A DNA stretch of 64,000 nt from Carya illinoinensis (Eukaryota; Streptophyta; Magnoliopsida; Fagales; Juglandaceae), in contig NC_056752.1 in NCBI RefSeq assembly GCF_018687715.1, forward strand, positions 10,988,001-11,052,000, in the 5' to 3' direction. The translations under genes were made by a program, and so were the position numbers. The stretch's first letter is position 1, and each line of letters opens with the position of its first letter. Shown one piece after another: positions 22,828-34,924 of the stretch. The notes under the pieces were generated by a model. The model saw only the letters and a program-made list of their open reading frames with translations. It was not told where the DNA came from and searched no databases.

Positions 22828-24030
22828 ATGACTATGATAGAGGAAGACAATAGTGATGATATGGTGGCTTCTCTTACTGACATAAATTCAATGTGGTGGA
22901 ACAATGATAAAATTAGAGCTCTAATATTCAGTCCAACTGTGGCTGCTAATGTCCAGAAAATAATTATCTGTCCAAGAGAAAATGAAGATAAGTGGTTATG
23001 GACACAAGAAAAGAATGGTCCATTAGTATTAGAAGTGCATATAGGTTTTTTTAGAGAGAAATTAAGAAGAAATCATGGCGAAAGTTCCAGTGCTCATAGC
23101 CAGAATAAACCGTGGAAGGTACCGTGAAAAATGAAAGTTTTCAATAAAATTAACATCTTTGTATGGAGAGTCTGTAGAGAGGGCCTTCTTACCAGATCTA
23201 ATCTTAGGAAAAAGAAAGTGGAGGTTGAGGATAAGTGTGGTTTTTGTAAGAACAATGTGGAAGGTCTTCAGCATGCTTTAATTTACTGCTCTTCCATTCG
23301 AGATTTGTGGAACAAATATATTCCTGCTATGCTGAACATGGAGGAGGAGATTAATCTAATGAATATTGCACTGTTTGTGCTAGAGAAGGGAAATATAAAT
23401 GACCTAACCATCGTTTTCTTAATAGCTAGTGGCTTTTCGTATAGGAGGAACAAGATGACGGTTGAACAAATTCATATTGAACTTACAAAGGTGATTGACT
23501 ATACATTGTCTCTTCATAAGGACCTAGAATCTTTACCAAATACAAAACTAAAGACTATTTACTTCTGGAATCTACCCCCCACCGGTTACCTTAAAATGTG
23601 GATGGAATAATGTTTTTTAATCATCACAAGGCAAGTGTGGGAGCTATTCTCAGAAATTAAAAACGGTGATGTTCTGATGGCTACCAACAAAGTTGAGAAT
23701 GAAGTGAATAATCCATAAACAATTGAGCATCTTGCTTTGTTTCGAGGCTTGTAATTATGTGCACATTTGGGATTTTCAAAGTTAATTATAAAAAGTGATT
23801 GTCTGTTGATTGTAAAGGAATTACAAGCAGAAGCTAAGTCGTATTCAAGTTTGGGTAGGGGTTGCTAAGATTCTTTGTTGAGTATAAAAATCCAACATAT
23901 ACATAGGTTGGAGAATCATGCTGCACATAAGCTTGCACGTTATTCTTGGAATGTAGAGAATGTTACAATGTAGTGGGATGCGGTCTCAACTTATATTTCT
24001 CAAGCTATTTGGCTTGAAACTAACAGGTTG
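22828..24030 (+). pseudogene. LINE-type retrotransposon remnant (zf-RVT and RNase H region)
   Basis: One frame from 22828 to 23610 with a single stop (TGA, 23125-23127) encodes the region after reverse transcriptase in plant LINEs. It contains a zf-RVT-like segment (INIFVWRVCREGLLTRSNL, then CGFC, HALIYCS and LWNKY). About 23615-24000 holds a badly broken RNase H-like (RVT_3) region: VGAIL..., IEHLALFRGL, LIIKSDCLLIVKEL and LENHAAHKLARYSW can be read between frameshifts and stops. An A-rich stretch near 24066-24090 may be the 3' tail. Reverse transcriptase and endonuclease are absent, so it is a 5'-truncated, dead copy. Confidence 0.72.
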
Positions 24031-24924
24031 TAATGGTTTTACCATATTAATTATATGTTCTTGATAAAAAATTATTAAAAAAGAAAAAAAACCAAATTTG
24101 TCCTGATAAGGTGATACATATGTTTTAGGAGAGAATTGGAATGATGAAGTTGGTAATTAACAGCTAGCTGATCCGAAGCAATCGACGAACGTGACAAATT
24201 ATTGTAATTTGTAAGGTTGTAGCTCATGATTATTAACTTTATTTATAGTACGAAGGTTTGGTGGTTTTCTTTTCCGTGTTTGATTGAAACACTCATCATC
24301 CTTTGCAGCATGTGAGAGGGTTTTATCTTTTTCTGACATCGTGGCATATTGGTTGGTTGTGCACCTTTTGTTGCTTTTTTTGTATTAAGATTACTGTTTA
24401 ACACCTAAGTTTTAGGTAGTGTTAATGTTTGTGTTTGAGGTCTCATTTCCTCGTCCTTTGTGTAATACAATGAAATAATTGCTTGAAAAGAATAATTATA
24501 ATTTATATATATATATATGTTGGAGAGAGCAAATCATTAGCCCCCCTCTCCCAGAGTCTCTCTCTCTCTCTCTCTAAACTCATTCGAACAAAACCTCCTT
24601 TTTGGGTTGCTCTCATGTGTCTAGAATTTGAGTGTTGAAAAGAGTTGTGAATAGTAATAAAAAATAAATAAAAAGTAATAATAAAATAATAAATAGTAAT
24701 AAAAAGTAGGTAAAAAGTAATGAATAGTAATAAAAGTATGTGAAAAATAATAATACAGTAATAAATAGTAGTGAGAAGTGTTGATGAGAGCTAAGGTACT
24801 CTTGGTACCCAAACACACATACTTCAAAATTTAGATAGAGTTCACATTATGTTTTTTACTCTCTTTCCCTATTTTCTGATGAGAAATGACCGATTTCTCA
24901 CATTCCAGTCATCTCTAAAATATG
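24031..24924. repeat. Intergenic with (CT)n and AATAATA-rich tracts
   Basis: A (TC)n run lies at about 24557-24575. From about 24640 to 24790 there is an AGTAATAAAA-rich low-complexity tract, the source of the Tyr/Phe/Leu-rich minus-strand ORFs there. No gene was recognised. Confidence 0.5.
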
Positions 24925-25140
24925 TGTTGCAATTCCAAAGGATGTTTAGATTATGAGTTTTGCAACTCATTATCTCACATACTACATATTATTGATTTTT
25001 TTATTGTTTTTATTTTATTATTATTAAATTAATTAAATTTTTCTACTTATTATCTATATATCACATACTTATTAAGAAAAAACAAAAAAATAAAAAATTA
25101 TGTATAATGTGAAAATGATAAATAAAATTTTTCTTAAAAT
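24925..25140. mobile_element. MITE-like element
   Basis: It shares the core TTATTAAATTAATTAAATTTTTCTACTTATTATCTATATATCACATACTTATTAAGA with copies near 37545, 44854 and 46165. Ends are weakly inverted (CTCACATACTAC... and ...GTATAATGTGA). No target duplication was resolved. Confidence 0.5.
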
Positions 25141-25594
25141 ATTGATATGTGCATCTAGCATAGCTCCACTTCGATGCAACAATATACCATCCACATGTGC
25201 AAAGCCCAAATGGAATGTCAGCCACACACATAATTAGTGTGTGTTTAACATGTTGCTATAGGAAAATCAAAACAGTTTTTAATAACGTTAGATATAGTTT
25301 TATGGTTTGCAACTCATGCATATTTCATTTGAAAAAAGTAAAGTTTACAATTAAAAATGATTTTTTTATGTTAGTTATAGATTTATTCATTTTTTTAGAT
25401 GAGGCACACAATACTTATACACTTTAAAATTGTAAATATCATTTGTTATATTTTTAAACCACTAAATTAAACACCCTTGCCCCAACTCTTTCCTTTTATT
25501 TGAACACTTTCCCCTTTTTCGGTTAATATTGATGTGTGTATATATGCAGAGAAAAAAAAAATTATAGAATATAGATGATTCAATTTTAAAAGGA
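25141..25594. other. Intergenic left of element 2
   Basis: AT-rich sequence with no recognised gene. The ORF at 25197-25427 has no domain. The last five bases (25595-25599, GTCTA) are the target duplication of element 2. Confidence 0.4.
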
Positions 25595-25599
25595 GTCTA

Positions 25600-27700
25600 T
25601 GTGATGACCCACTTTTGAGTGTATTTTCGCTGAAATAATTGTTTTTATTTTAATTAATATATTAGTTTAATTATTTTAATTTAATTGCGTTTTAAAATTG
25701 GTTTTTAATTTATTTGATGTTGTGTTTTATTTCTTTAAGTTGTTTTGTGGTTTTTAATCCCTTTTCGGCGGTTTGTTTTGTTTTCCCGGAGTGAGGATTG
25801 GACCTCATTTCTTTTTGCATCTTTTTTCCTTTTTCTCTTTTCTCTTTTTCCTTTTTTTCTTTTTCCCTTCTTTTCTTTTTCCTTTCTTTTTCTTTTTTTC
25901 TTTTTTTCTTTTTCCTCCTGCTTTCCCGCTCGAGCACCCCCCGGCCTCTCTCTCTCTTCTCTCTCCTCACCCACGGCCGGAACCTTCTTCAGCCCAGACC
26001 GCCGCCGTCCGGCCACCGTTTGGCTCACCGCCGGTCTCGTTCGAACCCCCTCCCTCCGGTGCACCTTCTCACCAAATATCTCCCCCTATCGGCCGGCCGT
26101 TTGGCCGGAAAAGCTCCTCAAAGTCCGCAGGGTTTTCAGCTCGATCCGCCGCCGTCGCTCCACCTCCGGCCACCATTTCTTCACCACTTCATCACCGGTC
26201 CCTTGCCGTCCTAACCCACCCATTTTCGGCCTCCAACGACCACCGGAACAGCTCCTACGAGCTAGCTTTCCTTTTTGGGAAATCCGGCCTATTTCCGGCG
26301 ATTCCGCCGCCACCCACGGCCAACCACCACTTCCAATAGCTTCACAACCATCCCTAGACCATTCCCTATCAATCCCCAGCCCTAGTTTGTCCCCGTTCAA
26401 AAGTGAGTTTTTCACAACCCACGGCCACAGTGAATTTTCACTGTGACGTTGCTTTTCCGGCGCCGTTTGCAACGCCGCGTGTTTTCTAAAATTGCCATAT
26501 AGCGCTGTAAGTATTTTCCAAACCCTATTTTCAGATTTAAATATATATTGCTCTTTCAATTATTTAATTTGCTGGTTGGTTGATTCCGGACTGAGTCCGA
26601 GGAGTTCGGGGGTGAGGACGGAGTTGCTTGATTTATTGTTTTATGATTGGTTGTTTGTTTTGTGCATTGATAATTGCATTTGTATGGCGCATGCATGTGT
26701 ATTTATTTTATTTGAGAAACCCGGTTTTGCGGGCGTGATTGGATTTTCGGGTGCGTGTGTCTCACGAGCCCAAGCCGGGATTGGTTATTATCTCGGTGGA
26801 GCTCCTCTGGTCACTCGGGAGTGGATAATACTGAGTGACGTCCTCTGAGTTGTCGCTGGGCGACGACGGGAGCGGGGCTAGAGGATGGCCCGGCCAGGTA
26901 CGCGCAGGGCGCGAGTCTGGGCATCGCTCTACTCACCGACTCCGTGGCCCTTCGCTGGCGAGGGCTAGAGGATGGCCTGGCCAGGTACGCGCAGGGCGCG
27001 AGTCTGGGCATTGCTCGTTTAGGTGTCACATGCGTAGTCGTTACCTGCGGTGTGGCACCGAGCCAGGGTGTGCGGATGATCCCTAGGGGAGATCATGGTG
27101 CATGCATAACCGGTTTGTTTTTATGGTTTTCGGATGCGGACCATTTTCTGGGAAAATGGTGGTTTGGGCCATTATCTGGGATAATGGTGAGGCGTGATTT
27201 TTAAGAATATGTTTTTATTGGGCCAAATGAGTTTTTGGCGTGCGTGGTAAAAATGTGGTTTTGCGGGGTATGTGCATTGGTTTTTCTTGCATCCATGTTG
27301 TTTGAGTTCTATCTGTTTTTATCTGGTGGTGTTTGGGTTTTACTTACCTGCGGTGCCATTTTTGGTTCCGTAGCTTTTGGTGCAGAGTTCGAGGAGGAGG
27401 AGGAGGCTGAGCCCGAGGATGCGGCTTCGCCGGGTTGTTGATGTTATGCTTTGCATTTGATATTTTATTATATGCGTGTTTTGTAATATTTTATTTATGC
27501 ACGTTTTAAACAGCTTGTATTACGTTGAGAACAATTCTGGTACTTAGTTATGACTTTCGTTATCCGCTGCGTGTTATCCTGTGTACATTTGTTGCTTCTG
27601 CACACACTTGGCACCGTCGATGGGATGGTGACCCGGGTTGTCACCATCCGGACGTCTCGATTTCCCCCGTGTTCGGGCGTGGGGATTTGGGGGCGTCACA
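25600..27700 (+). repeat. 5' LTR of element 2
   Basis: Begins TGTGATGACCCAC and ends GGGGCGTCACA. It carries a pyrimidine-rich tract (about 25810-25960), the 87-bp duplicated module (CTAGAGGATGGC at 26878 and 26965) and, relative to its 3' partner, a roughly 10-bp deletion near 26612. Confidence 0.93.
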
Positions 27701-27702
27701 GG

Positions 27703-27714
27703 TGGTATCAGAGC
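27703..27714 (+). other. Primer-binding site of element 2
   Basis: TGGTATCAGAGC, two bases after the 5' LTR. It is identical to the site in element 1 and complementary to initiator methionine tRNA. Confidence 0.92.
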
Positions 27715-27980
27715 AGTTTGGCTCTGGGTAAAACCACATGTCCCGTAGGCAGTACCAGAATGCTTTTTAAAGTTGTGTTTTAAAAATTATGTTAAGTACA
27801 GTTGTTTTATTTGTTTTATTTGTTTGAGCTTGTTTGTTTATTTGTATTTATTTGGTTATGTTTTTGCAAGCTGGTTTCTTTTGTTTCTTGCTGTGTGGTG
27901 TTAGTTTTGTTTTTGTTGGTTTTATGATGGTTTTATTTGTTTTCTTAAAGGAGGGTCAAGAGTGGTGTTGTGGTAGGAAT

Positions 27981-29222
27981 ATGAGGAGACCAAGGAAAAA
28001 TACTCAGGAGCCACGGGACAATACCTCCAGGGATGACTCCCTAGCCGAAGTAATACGGCAGATGACGGAATTTATGCAGCAGAGTGCGAGGTCTCAACAG
28101 ACAGGGCCTTGGCCACAACAAGGACCTTGGCCACAACAAAGGGGTCCTTGGCCACCATCAAGAGGACCTTATCCACCGTCAGGAGAGCCTTGTCCGCAAC
28201 AAGGAGGGTTTTGGCCACAACCAGAAGATCCTTGGTCATATCAGAGAGGGCCTTGGATGTATCCAGGAGGGTCCAGTAGCATGGTGCAAGCCGGATGCAC
28301 CTATGAGCGCTTCCTGGCGCATAGGACTTCACACTTCACTGGAAATGAGGATCCACTTCAGGCTGGAAAATGGATCAAGGATCTGGAGAAAACCTTTGAG
28401 ATGCGTAGATGCACTGAGGTGCAACAAGTACTCTACGCCAGCTACCTCTTGCAAGGTACCGCTTCTGATTGGTGGGATACCAAGAGGGTGCTGTTGGAAT
28501 CTGAATTGGGATCTTTCGCTGCGGTGACCTGGCAGCGTTTCAAGAAGGAGTTCAATGACCGCTTCTTTCCCGCAACGGTAAGGAAGCAAAAGGCAAGAGA
28601 GTTCTCCAATCTGGTCCAAGGGGGCGCGACAGTGGAACTGTACGCTCGGAGGTTCATAGAACTTGAGGGGTTTGCTCCTCACCTTGTCGCCACTGAGGAG
28701 ATGTGAGCAGATCGTTTCCAGGAGGGGCTGCGTCATGACATACGCCGTATGGTGGTCAGCCATCGGATATCCACTTTTCAGGAATTAGTGGATGTGGCCA
28801 CCCTGGTGGAACGAGAAAACAATCTGAGTATGGGCTCCCCTCCAGGGCATAAGAGGCGGAGTTTTTCTGGTGAAGGAAGCAGCTCGGGTTCGCCTCAGAA
28901 ATTTGTTCAGCAGACCGGGACTCGACCGCAAGCATCTTCAAGTGTTCGCATGGGAGGACGTGTGCCTGTATGCGGAGTCTGTAATAGAGCCCATGTGGGT
29001 GAGTGCCCTTCTGGTGGGGCTCGATGTTATAATTGTGGCCAGCAGGGTCACTTTGCCCGAGAATGTCCAAGAGCAGCTCAAGGAAGCCGTGGAGGTAGAC
29101 ACGGTGGAAGGACAAACCCGAGACAAACAGTGCAAACCCGGGTTTATGCTGTCACACCCGGAGAGGTGGATGACGAGGCACCAGCGACCCATGATGCTGG
29201 AGTAATCACAGGTATGGATTAA
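27981..29222 (+). pseudogene. gag: gag of element 2 (one premature stop)
   Basis: A 414-codon frame starting MRRPRKNTQ. It has the Pro/Trp-rich repeat region, the Gag core (WQRFKKEFNDRFFP, YARRFIELEGFAPH) and the zinc knuckle CYNCGQQGHFAREC. A TGA at 28704-28706 replaces an Arg codon (CGA in element 1) just after VATEEM, so Gag is cut before the zinc knuckle. The knuckle and its immediate flanks are far more diverged from element 1 than the rest of the frame (see findings). Confidence 0.9.
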
Positions 29223-29277
29223 TATAATTTTAAGTTGGATTTATTTCTTTTGGTGTTTTTGGTTTATTCTTTGCTTT

Positions 29278-32200
29278 TTGGATTTCATGGGTTGTGTGTT
29301 TGGTTCAGGAAGAGTCCGTTTGTATGAGTTTTATGCTTTTACCTTGTTTGATTCCGGTGCTTCACAATCGTTTGTGTCTTCCACATTTGCACGGGTATGT
29401 GATTTGGTCACAGAACCGTTGCCGAAGGTTATGGTAGTGGCTCTACCCGATGGTGAGATGGTGTGGTGTTCCAAGGTTGCTTTGGGATGCCCGTTAAATT
29501 TTGAGGGAAGATTCCTGGATGCTGATTTGGTGGTGTTCAAGCTGTTGGGTTTTGATATCATCCTCGGGATGGATTGGCTATACCGATATTCTGCAAGTAT
29601 TAATTGCAAAAGTCGGATAATTAGCTTTCAGCTTCCAGATGGTGATTGTCTGGAATTTGCGGGGAGTAGATTAAAAGAAAAGCCAATGATTATATCGGCG
29701 ATTCAGGCAAGGAGAGAGATTGCATGGGGAGTGGATGCATTTTTGGTTCAGATGGTGTCCACGCCGTCTGAGAAGAAGTCCTTGGCAGACATTCCAGTTG
29801 TGGAAGAATTCCCCGATGTGTTCGTGGATGACTTGCCCGGACTACCCCCTGTTCGGGAGATGGAGTTTGTTATAGACTTGGAACCTGGAGCGGCTCCTGT
29901 GCATAAAGCTCCTTATCGCATGGCACCGGCTGAATTGAAAGAGTTGAAGACTCAGTTGCAAAAACTGGTAGGGAAGGGATTTATTCAGCCTAGTACGTCG
30001 TCGTGGGGTGCACCAGTTTTATTTGTTAAAAAGAAAGATGGAACCCTCCGTATATGCATTGACTATCGGGAATTGAACAAGGTGACCATCAAAAATAAAT
30101 ACCCTCTCCCGCGGATTGATGATTTGTTTGACCAGCTTCAAGGGGCAGCCGTGTTCTCTAAGATTGATCTGAGGTCGGGATACTACCAGCTGAGAATCAG
30201 AGACCAGGATGTGCCTAAAACTGCTTTCAGGTCGAGGTATGGGCATTATGAATTTAAGGTGATGCCGTTTGGGTTAGCTAATGCCCCTGCAGCATTCATG
30301 GATTTAATGAATCGAGTGTTTCGACCTTATCTGGATTCTTTTGTGGTAGTATTTATTGATGATATACTGATTTATTCCCGAGATGTTGAAGAGCATGTGT
30401 ATCATCTTAGTCTGGTACTTGAGAGATTAAGAGAACACCAGCTATACGCCAAGCTCAGCAAGTGTGAATTCTGGTTGGAAGAAGTTAAATTTCTTGGGCA
30501 CGTAATTTCCCGGGGCGGAGTGGTAGTTGATCCTAGTAAGGTACAAGCCATTTCGTCATGGCAGCGCCCGACAACAGTGCGTGAGGTCAGGAGTTTCTTG
30601 GGGCTCGCTGGTTACTACCGAAGATTTGTAGAGGGTTTTGCTGGCCTATCCGAACCTCTCACAGCTTTGACTCGGAAGAATACAGAATTTGTTTGGTCAG
30701 AGAAATGTGAGAGAAGCTTCCAGGAATTAAAGAACAGGTTGACGACGGCACCAGTGTTAGCACTCCCAGAACCGCATAAGCCATTCGTAGTCTTCAGTGA
30801 TGCGTCTAAGTTCGGTTTGGGTTGTGTCCTTATGCAGGAAGGACGGGTTGTAGCCTATGCATCTCGTCAGCTAAAGGACCATGAGAAGAATTATCCGACG
30901 CACGATCCAGAATTGGCTGCGATTGTTTTTGCCCTCAAGATCTGGCGGCACTTCTTGTATGGGGAAGCTTGCGAGGTATTTACTGATCACAAGAGCTTGA
31001 AGCATTTGTTTTCCCAGAAAAATCTGAATATGAGGTAGAGGCGATGGCTGGATCTAATTAGTGACTATCAGTGTGAGATCAAGTACCATCCGGGGAAGGC
31101 TAATATAGTTGCTGATGCTTTGAGCCGGAAGTCACATTTGGAAGATGAAGCCGAGCCGTCAGAATTGGAGTCGTTGCTTTGTGGGATGAGAAGGCTCCTT
31201 ATAGAGAGTTCGCAGCAAGTAGAGATTTTGTCTTCAGTTCTTGATATTCGGGTAACTGATTTTGAAGAATTAAAAACTCTCCAAAGAAAGGATCCGAAGC
31301 TGCTGAACATCAGGAAGAGAGTCAGAAAATCTCGAGGCCCGTTGCACTATAGCATGGATAGTGATGGGATACTTCGGTTCCGAGATCGCAGAGTGGTCCC
31401 TAAGGACTCAGATTTCAAAGAACGGATCATGGCGGAAGCTCATGCGGCCCCGTATTCAGTTCATCCCAGCAGTACAAAGATGTATCGGGACTTGAAGAAA
31501 AATTACTGGTGGGATGGAATGAAGAAAGACGTTGCCTTATATGTAGAGAAATGCCACACGTGCCGTCAGGTAAAGGCTGAGCATCAGAGACCTGCAGGTA
31601 TGCTCCAACCCCTCCCTATTCCTGAGTGGAAGTGGGATGACATCACGATGGACTTCGTAGTGGGTTTGCCGAGAACGCCTAGTGGGAAGAATTCTGTTTG
31701 GGTGATTGTGGACCGGTTAACGAAGAGTGCTCATTTTCTGCCTGTTAATAACACCGACTCTTTGGGTAAGTTGACCCATTTGTATGTCAAAGAGATAGTG
31801 CGGCTACACGGCGTACCAAAGAGTATAGTGTCGAATCGAGACCCGAGGTTTACGTCGCAGTTCTGGAAGAGTTTGCAGGCAGCTTTGGGTACTAAGTTGA
31901 AGTTCAGTACTGCTTATCACCCGCAGACAGATGGCCAGTCAGAGCGCACCATTCAGACTCTGGAAGACATGCTGCGAGCATGTGTCCTGGAATTCTAAGG
32001 AAGTTGGGAAAACTATTTGCCGCTTATTGAGTTTGCATACAATAACAGCTTCCATGCGACCATTCAGATGGCTCCCTATGAAGCTCTTTATGGGAGAAAG
32101 TGCAGGTCGCCCTTATGTTGGGATGAAGTTGGGGAGAGTAGGATAATTGGACCCGAAATAATTCAAGAGATGCAAAGCCAAGTCCGGATCATCAGAGATA

Positions 32201-32691
32201 AAATGGCGGCAGCTCAGAGTCGCCAGAAGAGTTACGCTGATACCAGGAGGAGAGAGTTGTCGTTTGAAGTTGGTGATTGGGTTTACCTTAAAGTCTCTCC
32301 CATGAGAGGTGTTAAGCGTTTTGGTAAGAAGAGGAAGCTAGATCCGATGTACGTCGGCCCTTTTCAAATTCTGGAGAGAGTAGGGTCCGTCGCCTATAGA
32401 GTTGCTTTGCCAGATTATTTTGGGGATGTTCATGATGTCTTCCACGTATCATCCCTGAAGAAGAGCTTTGGGCAGCAAGAGCCACGTTTCGTCGACCCAA
32501 CGGGTATTCAGCTGCAACCGGATCTCACTTATGAAGTTGTTCCGTCGCAGATTTTGGATTGGAAGGAGCAACAGTTGAGGTCCAAGACGATACCTTTAGT
32601 TAAAGTGGCTTGGGGAGATCCGTTAGCTCAAAACTTCTCTTGGGAGCGAGCAGCGGACATGAGGGAGCAGTACCCGTATTTGTTTGAATAA
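29278..32691 (+). pseudogene. pol: pol polyprotein of element 2 (two stops, integrase Asp to Asn)
   Basis: A frame of 1138 codons, the same length as in element 1. It contains protease (DSGAS), reverse transcriptase (FIDD), RNase H, H-H-C-C integrase, core and chromodomain-like tail (QILDWKEQQ...REQYPYLFE). TAG at 31036-31038 replaces a Gln codon at the end of the RNase H motif NLNMR. TAA at 31996-31998 replaces a Gln codon after the integrase catalytic Glu. The second catalytic Asp of the D,D,E triad is changed: SNRDPRF here (AAT at 31834-31836) against SDRDPRF in element 1. Even with readthrough its integrase would be predicted inactive. Confidence 0.93.
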
Positions 32692-32795
32692 GGAAGGTAT
32701 GTGTCTTAATCTTGACCACAGATGGTTTATGTGCTTTCTTGTGGCTTGCTTTAAGTTGGTGGTTGATCTGCAATCTCGAGGACGAAATTATTTTT

Positions 32796-32808
32796 AAGGA
32801 GGGGAGGA
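32796..32808 (+). other. Polypurine tract of element 2
   Basis: AAGGAGGGGAGGA immediately before the 3' LTR, identical to that of element 1. Confidence 0.9.
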
Positions 32809-34919
32809 TGTGATGACCCGCTTTTGAGTGTATTTTCGCTGAAATAATTGTTTTTATTTTAATTAATATATTAGTTTAATTATTTTAATTTAATTGCGTT
32901 TTAAAATTGGTTTTTAATTTATTTGATGTTGTGTTTTGTTTCTTTAAGTTGTTTTGTGGTTTTTAATCCCTTTTCGGCGGTTTGTTTTGTTTTCCCGGAG
33001 TGATGATTGGATCTCATTTCTTTTTGCATCTTTTTTCCTTTTTCTCTTTTTCCTTTTTTTCTTTTTCCCTTCTTTTCTTTTTCCTTTCTTTTTCTTTTTT
33101 TCTTTTTTTCTTTTTCCTCCTGCTTTCCCGCTCGAGCACCCCCCCGACCTCTCTCTCTCTCTTCTCTCTCCTCACCCACGGCCGGAACCTTCTTCAGCCC
33201 AGACCGCCGCCGTCCGGCCACCGTTTGGCTCACCGCCGGTCTCGTTCAAACCCCCTCCCTCCGGTGCACCTTCCCACCAAATATCTCCCCCTGTCGGCCG
33301 GCCGTTTGGCCGAAAAAGCTCCTTAAAGCCCGCACGGTTTTCAGCTCGATCCGCCGCCGTCGCTCCACCTCCGGCCACCATTTCTTCACCACTTCATCAC
33401 CGGTCCCTTACCGTCCTAACCCACCCATTTTCGGCCTCCAACGACCACCGGAACAGCTCCTACGAGCTAGCTTTCCTTTTTGGAAAATCCGGCCTATTTC
33501 CGGCGATTCCGCCGCCACCCACGGCCAACCACCACTTCCAATAGCTTCACAACCATCCCTAGACCATTCCCTATCAATCCCCATCCCTAATTTGTCCCCG
33601 TTCAAAAGTGGGTTTTTCACAACCCACGGCCACAGTGAATTTTCACTGTGACGTTGCTTTTTCGGCGCCGTTTGCAACGCCGCGTGTTTTCTAAAATTGC
33701 CATATAGCGCTGTAAGTATTTTCCAAACCCTATTTTCAGATTTAAATATATATTGCTCTTTCAATTATTTAATTTGCTGGTTGGTTGATTCCGGACTGAG
33801 TCCGAGGAGTTCGGGGGTCGGATGGATGGAGAACGGAGTTGTTTGATTTATTGTTTTATGATTGGTTGTTTGTTTTGTGCATTGATAATTGCATTTGTAT
33901 GGCGCATGCATGTGTATTTATTTTATTTGAGAAACCCGGTTTTGCGGGCGTGATTGGATTTTCGGGTGTGTGTGTTTCACGAGCCCAAGCCGGGATTGGT
34001 TATTATCTCGGTGGAGCTCCTCTGGTCACTCGGGAGTGGATAATACTGAGTGACGTCCTCTGAGTTGTCGCTGGGCGACGACGGGAGCGGGGCTAGAGGA
34101 TGGCCCGGCCAGGTACGCGCAGGGCGCGAGTCTGGGCATCGCTCTACTCACCGACTCCGTGGCCCTTCGCTGGCGAGGGCTAGAGGATGGCCTGGCCAGG
34201 TACGCGCAGGGCGCGAGTCTGGGCATTGCTCGTTTAGGTGTCACATGCGTAGTCGTTACCTGCGGTGTGGCACCGAGCCAGGGTGTGCGGATGATCCCTA
34301 GGGGAGATCATGGTGCATGCATAACCGGTTTGTTTTTATGGTTTTCGGATGCGAACCATTTTCTAGGAAAATGGTGGTTTGGGCCATTATCTGTGATAAT
34401 GGTGAGGCGTGGTTTTTAAGAATATGTTTTTATTGGGCCAAATAGGTTTTTGGCGTGCGTGGTAAAAATGTGGTTTTGCGGGGCATGTGTATTGGTTTTT
34501 CTTGCATCCATGTTGTTTGAGTTCTATGTATTTTTATCTGGTGGTGTTTGGGTTTTACTTACCTGCGGTACCATTTTTGGTTCCGTAGCTTTTGGTGCAG
34601 AGTTCGAGGAGGAGAAGGAGGAGGCTGAGCCGGAGGATGCGGCTCCGCCGGGTTGCTGATGTTATGCTTTGCGTTTGATATTTTTATTATATGCGTGTTT
34701 TGTAATATTTTATTTATGCACGTTTTAAACAGCTTGTATTACGTTGAGAACAATTCTGGTACTTAGTTATGACTTTCGTTATCCGCTGCGTGTTATTCTG
34801 TGTACATTTGTTGCTTCTGCACACACTTGGCACCGTCGATGGGATGGTGACCCGGGTTGTCACCATCCGGACGTCTCGATTTCCCCCGTGTTCGGGCGTG
34901 GGGATTTGGGGGCATCACA
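32809..34919 (+). repeat. 3' LTR of element 2
   Basis: 2111 bp, starting TGTGATGACCCGC. It ends GGGGGCATCACA, where the CpG of the consensus end GGCGTCACA has decayed to CA. It carries the same duplicated module as the 5' LTR. Confidence 0.93.
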
Positions 34920-34924
34920 GTCTA

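Larger units (their letters stand above)
25600..34919 (+). mobile_element. Element 2: near-complete Ty3/gypsy chromovirus (Tekay/Del-like)
   Basis: A 9320-bp copy of the same family as element 1, on the opposite strand. LTRs lie at 25600-27700 (2101 bp) and 32809-34919 (2111 bp). The target duplication is GTCTA (25595-25599 and 34920-34924). By eye its LTRs differ at roughly 40 positions plus a few indels (near 2%), more than in element 1, so it is probably the older insertion. Gag and pol have the same architecture. Stops lie at 28704-28706, 31036-31038 and 31996-31998, and an integrase active-site Asp is replaced by Asn. It is not autonomous. Confidence 0.93.
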
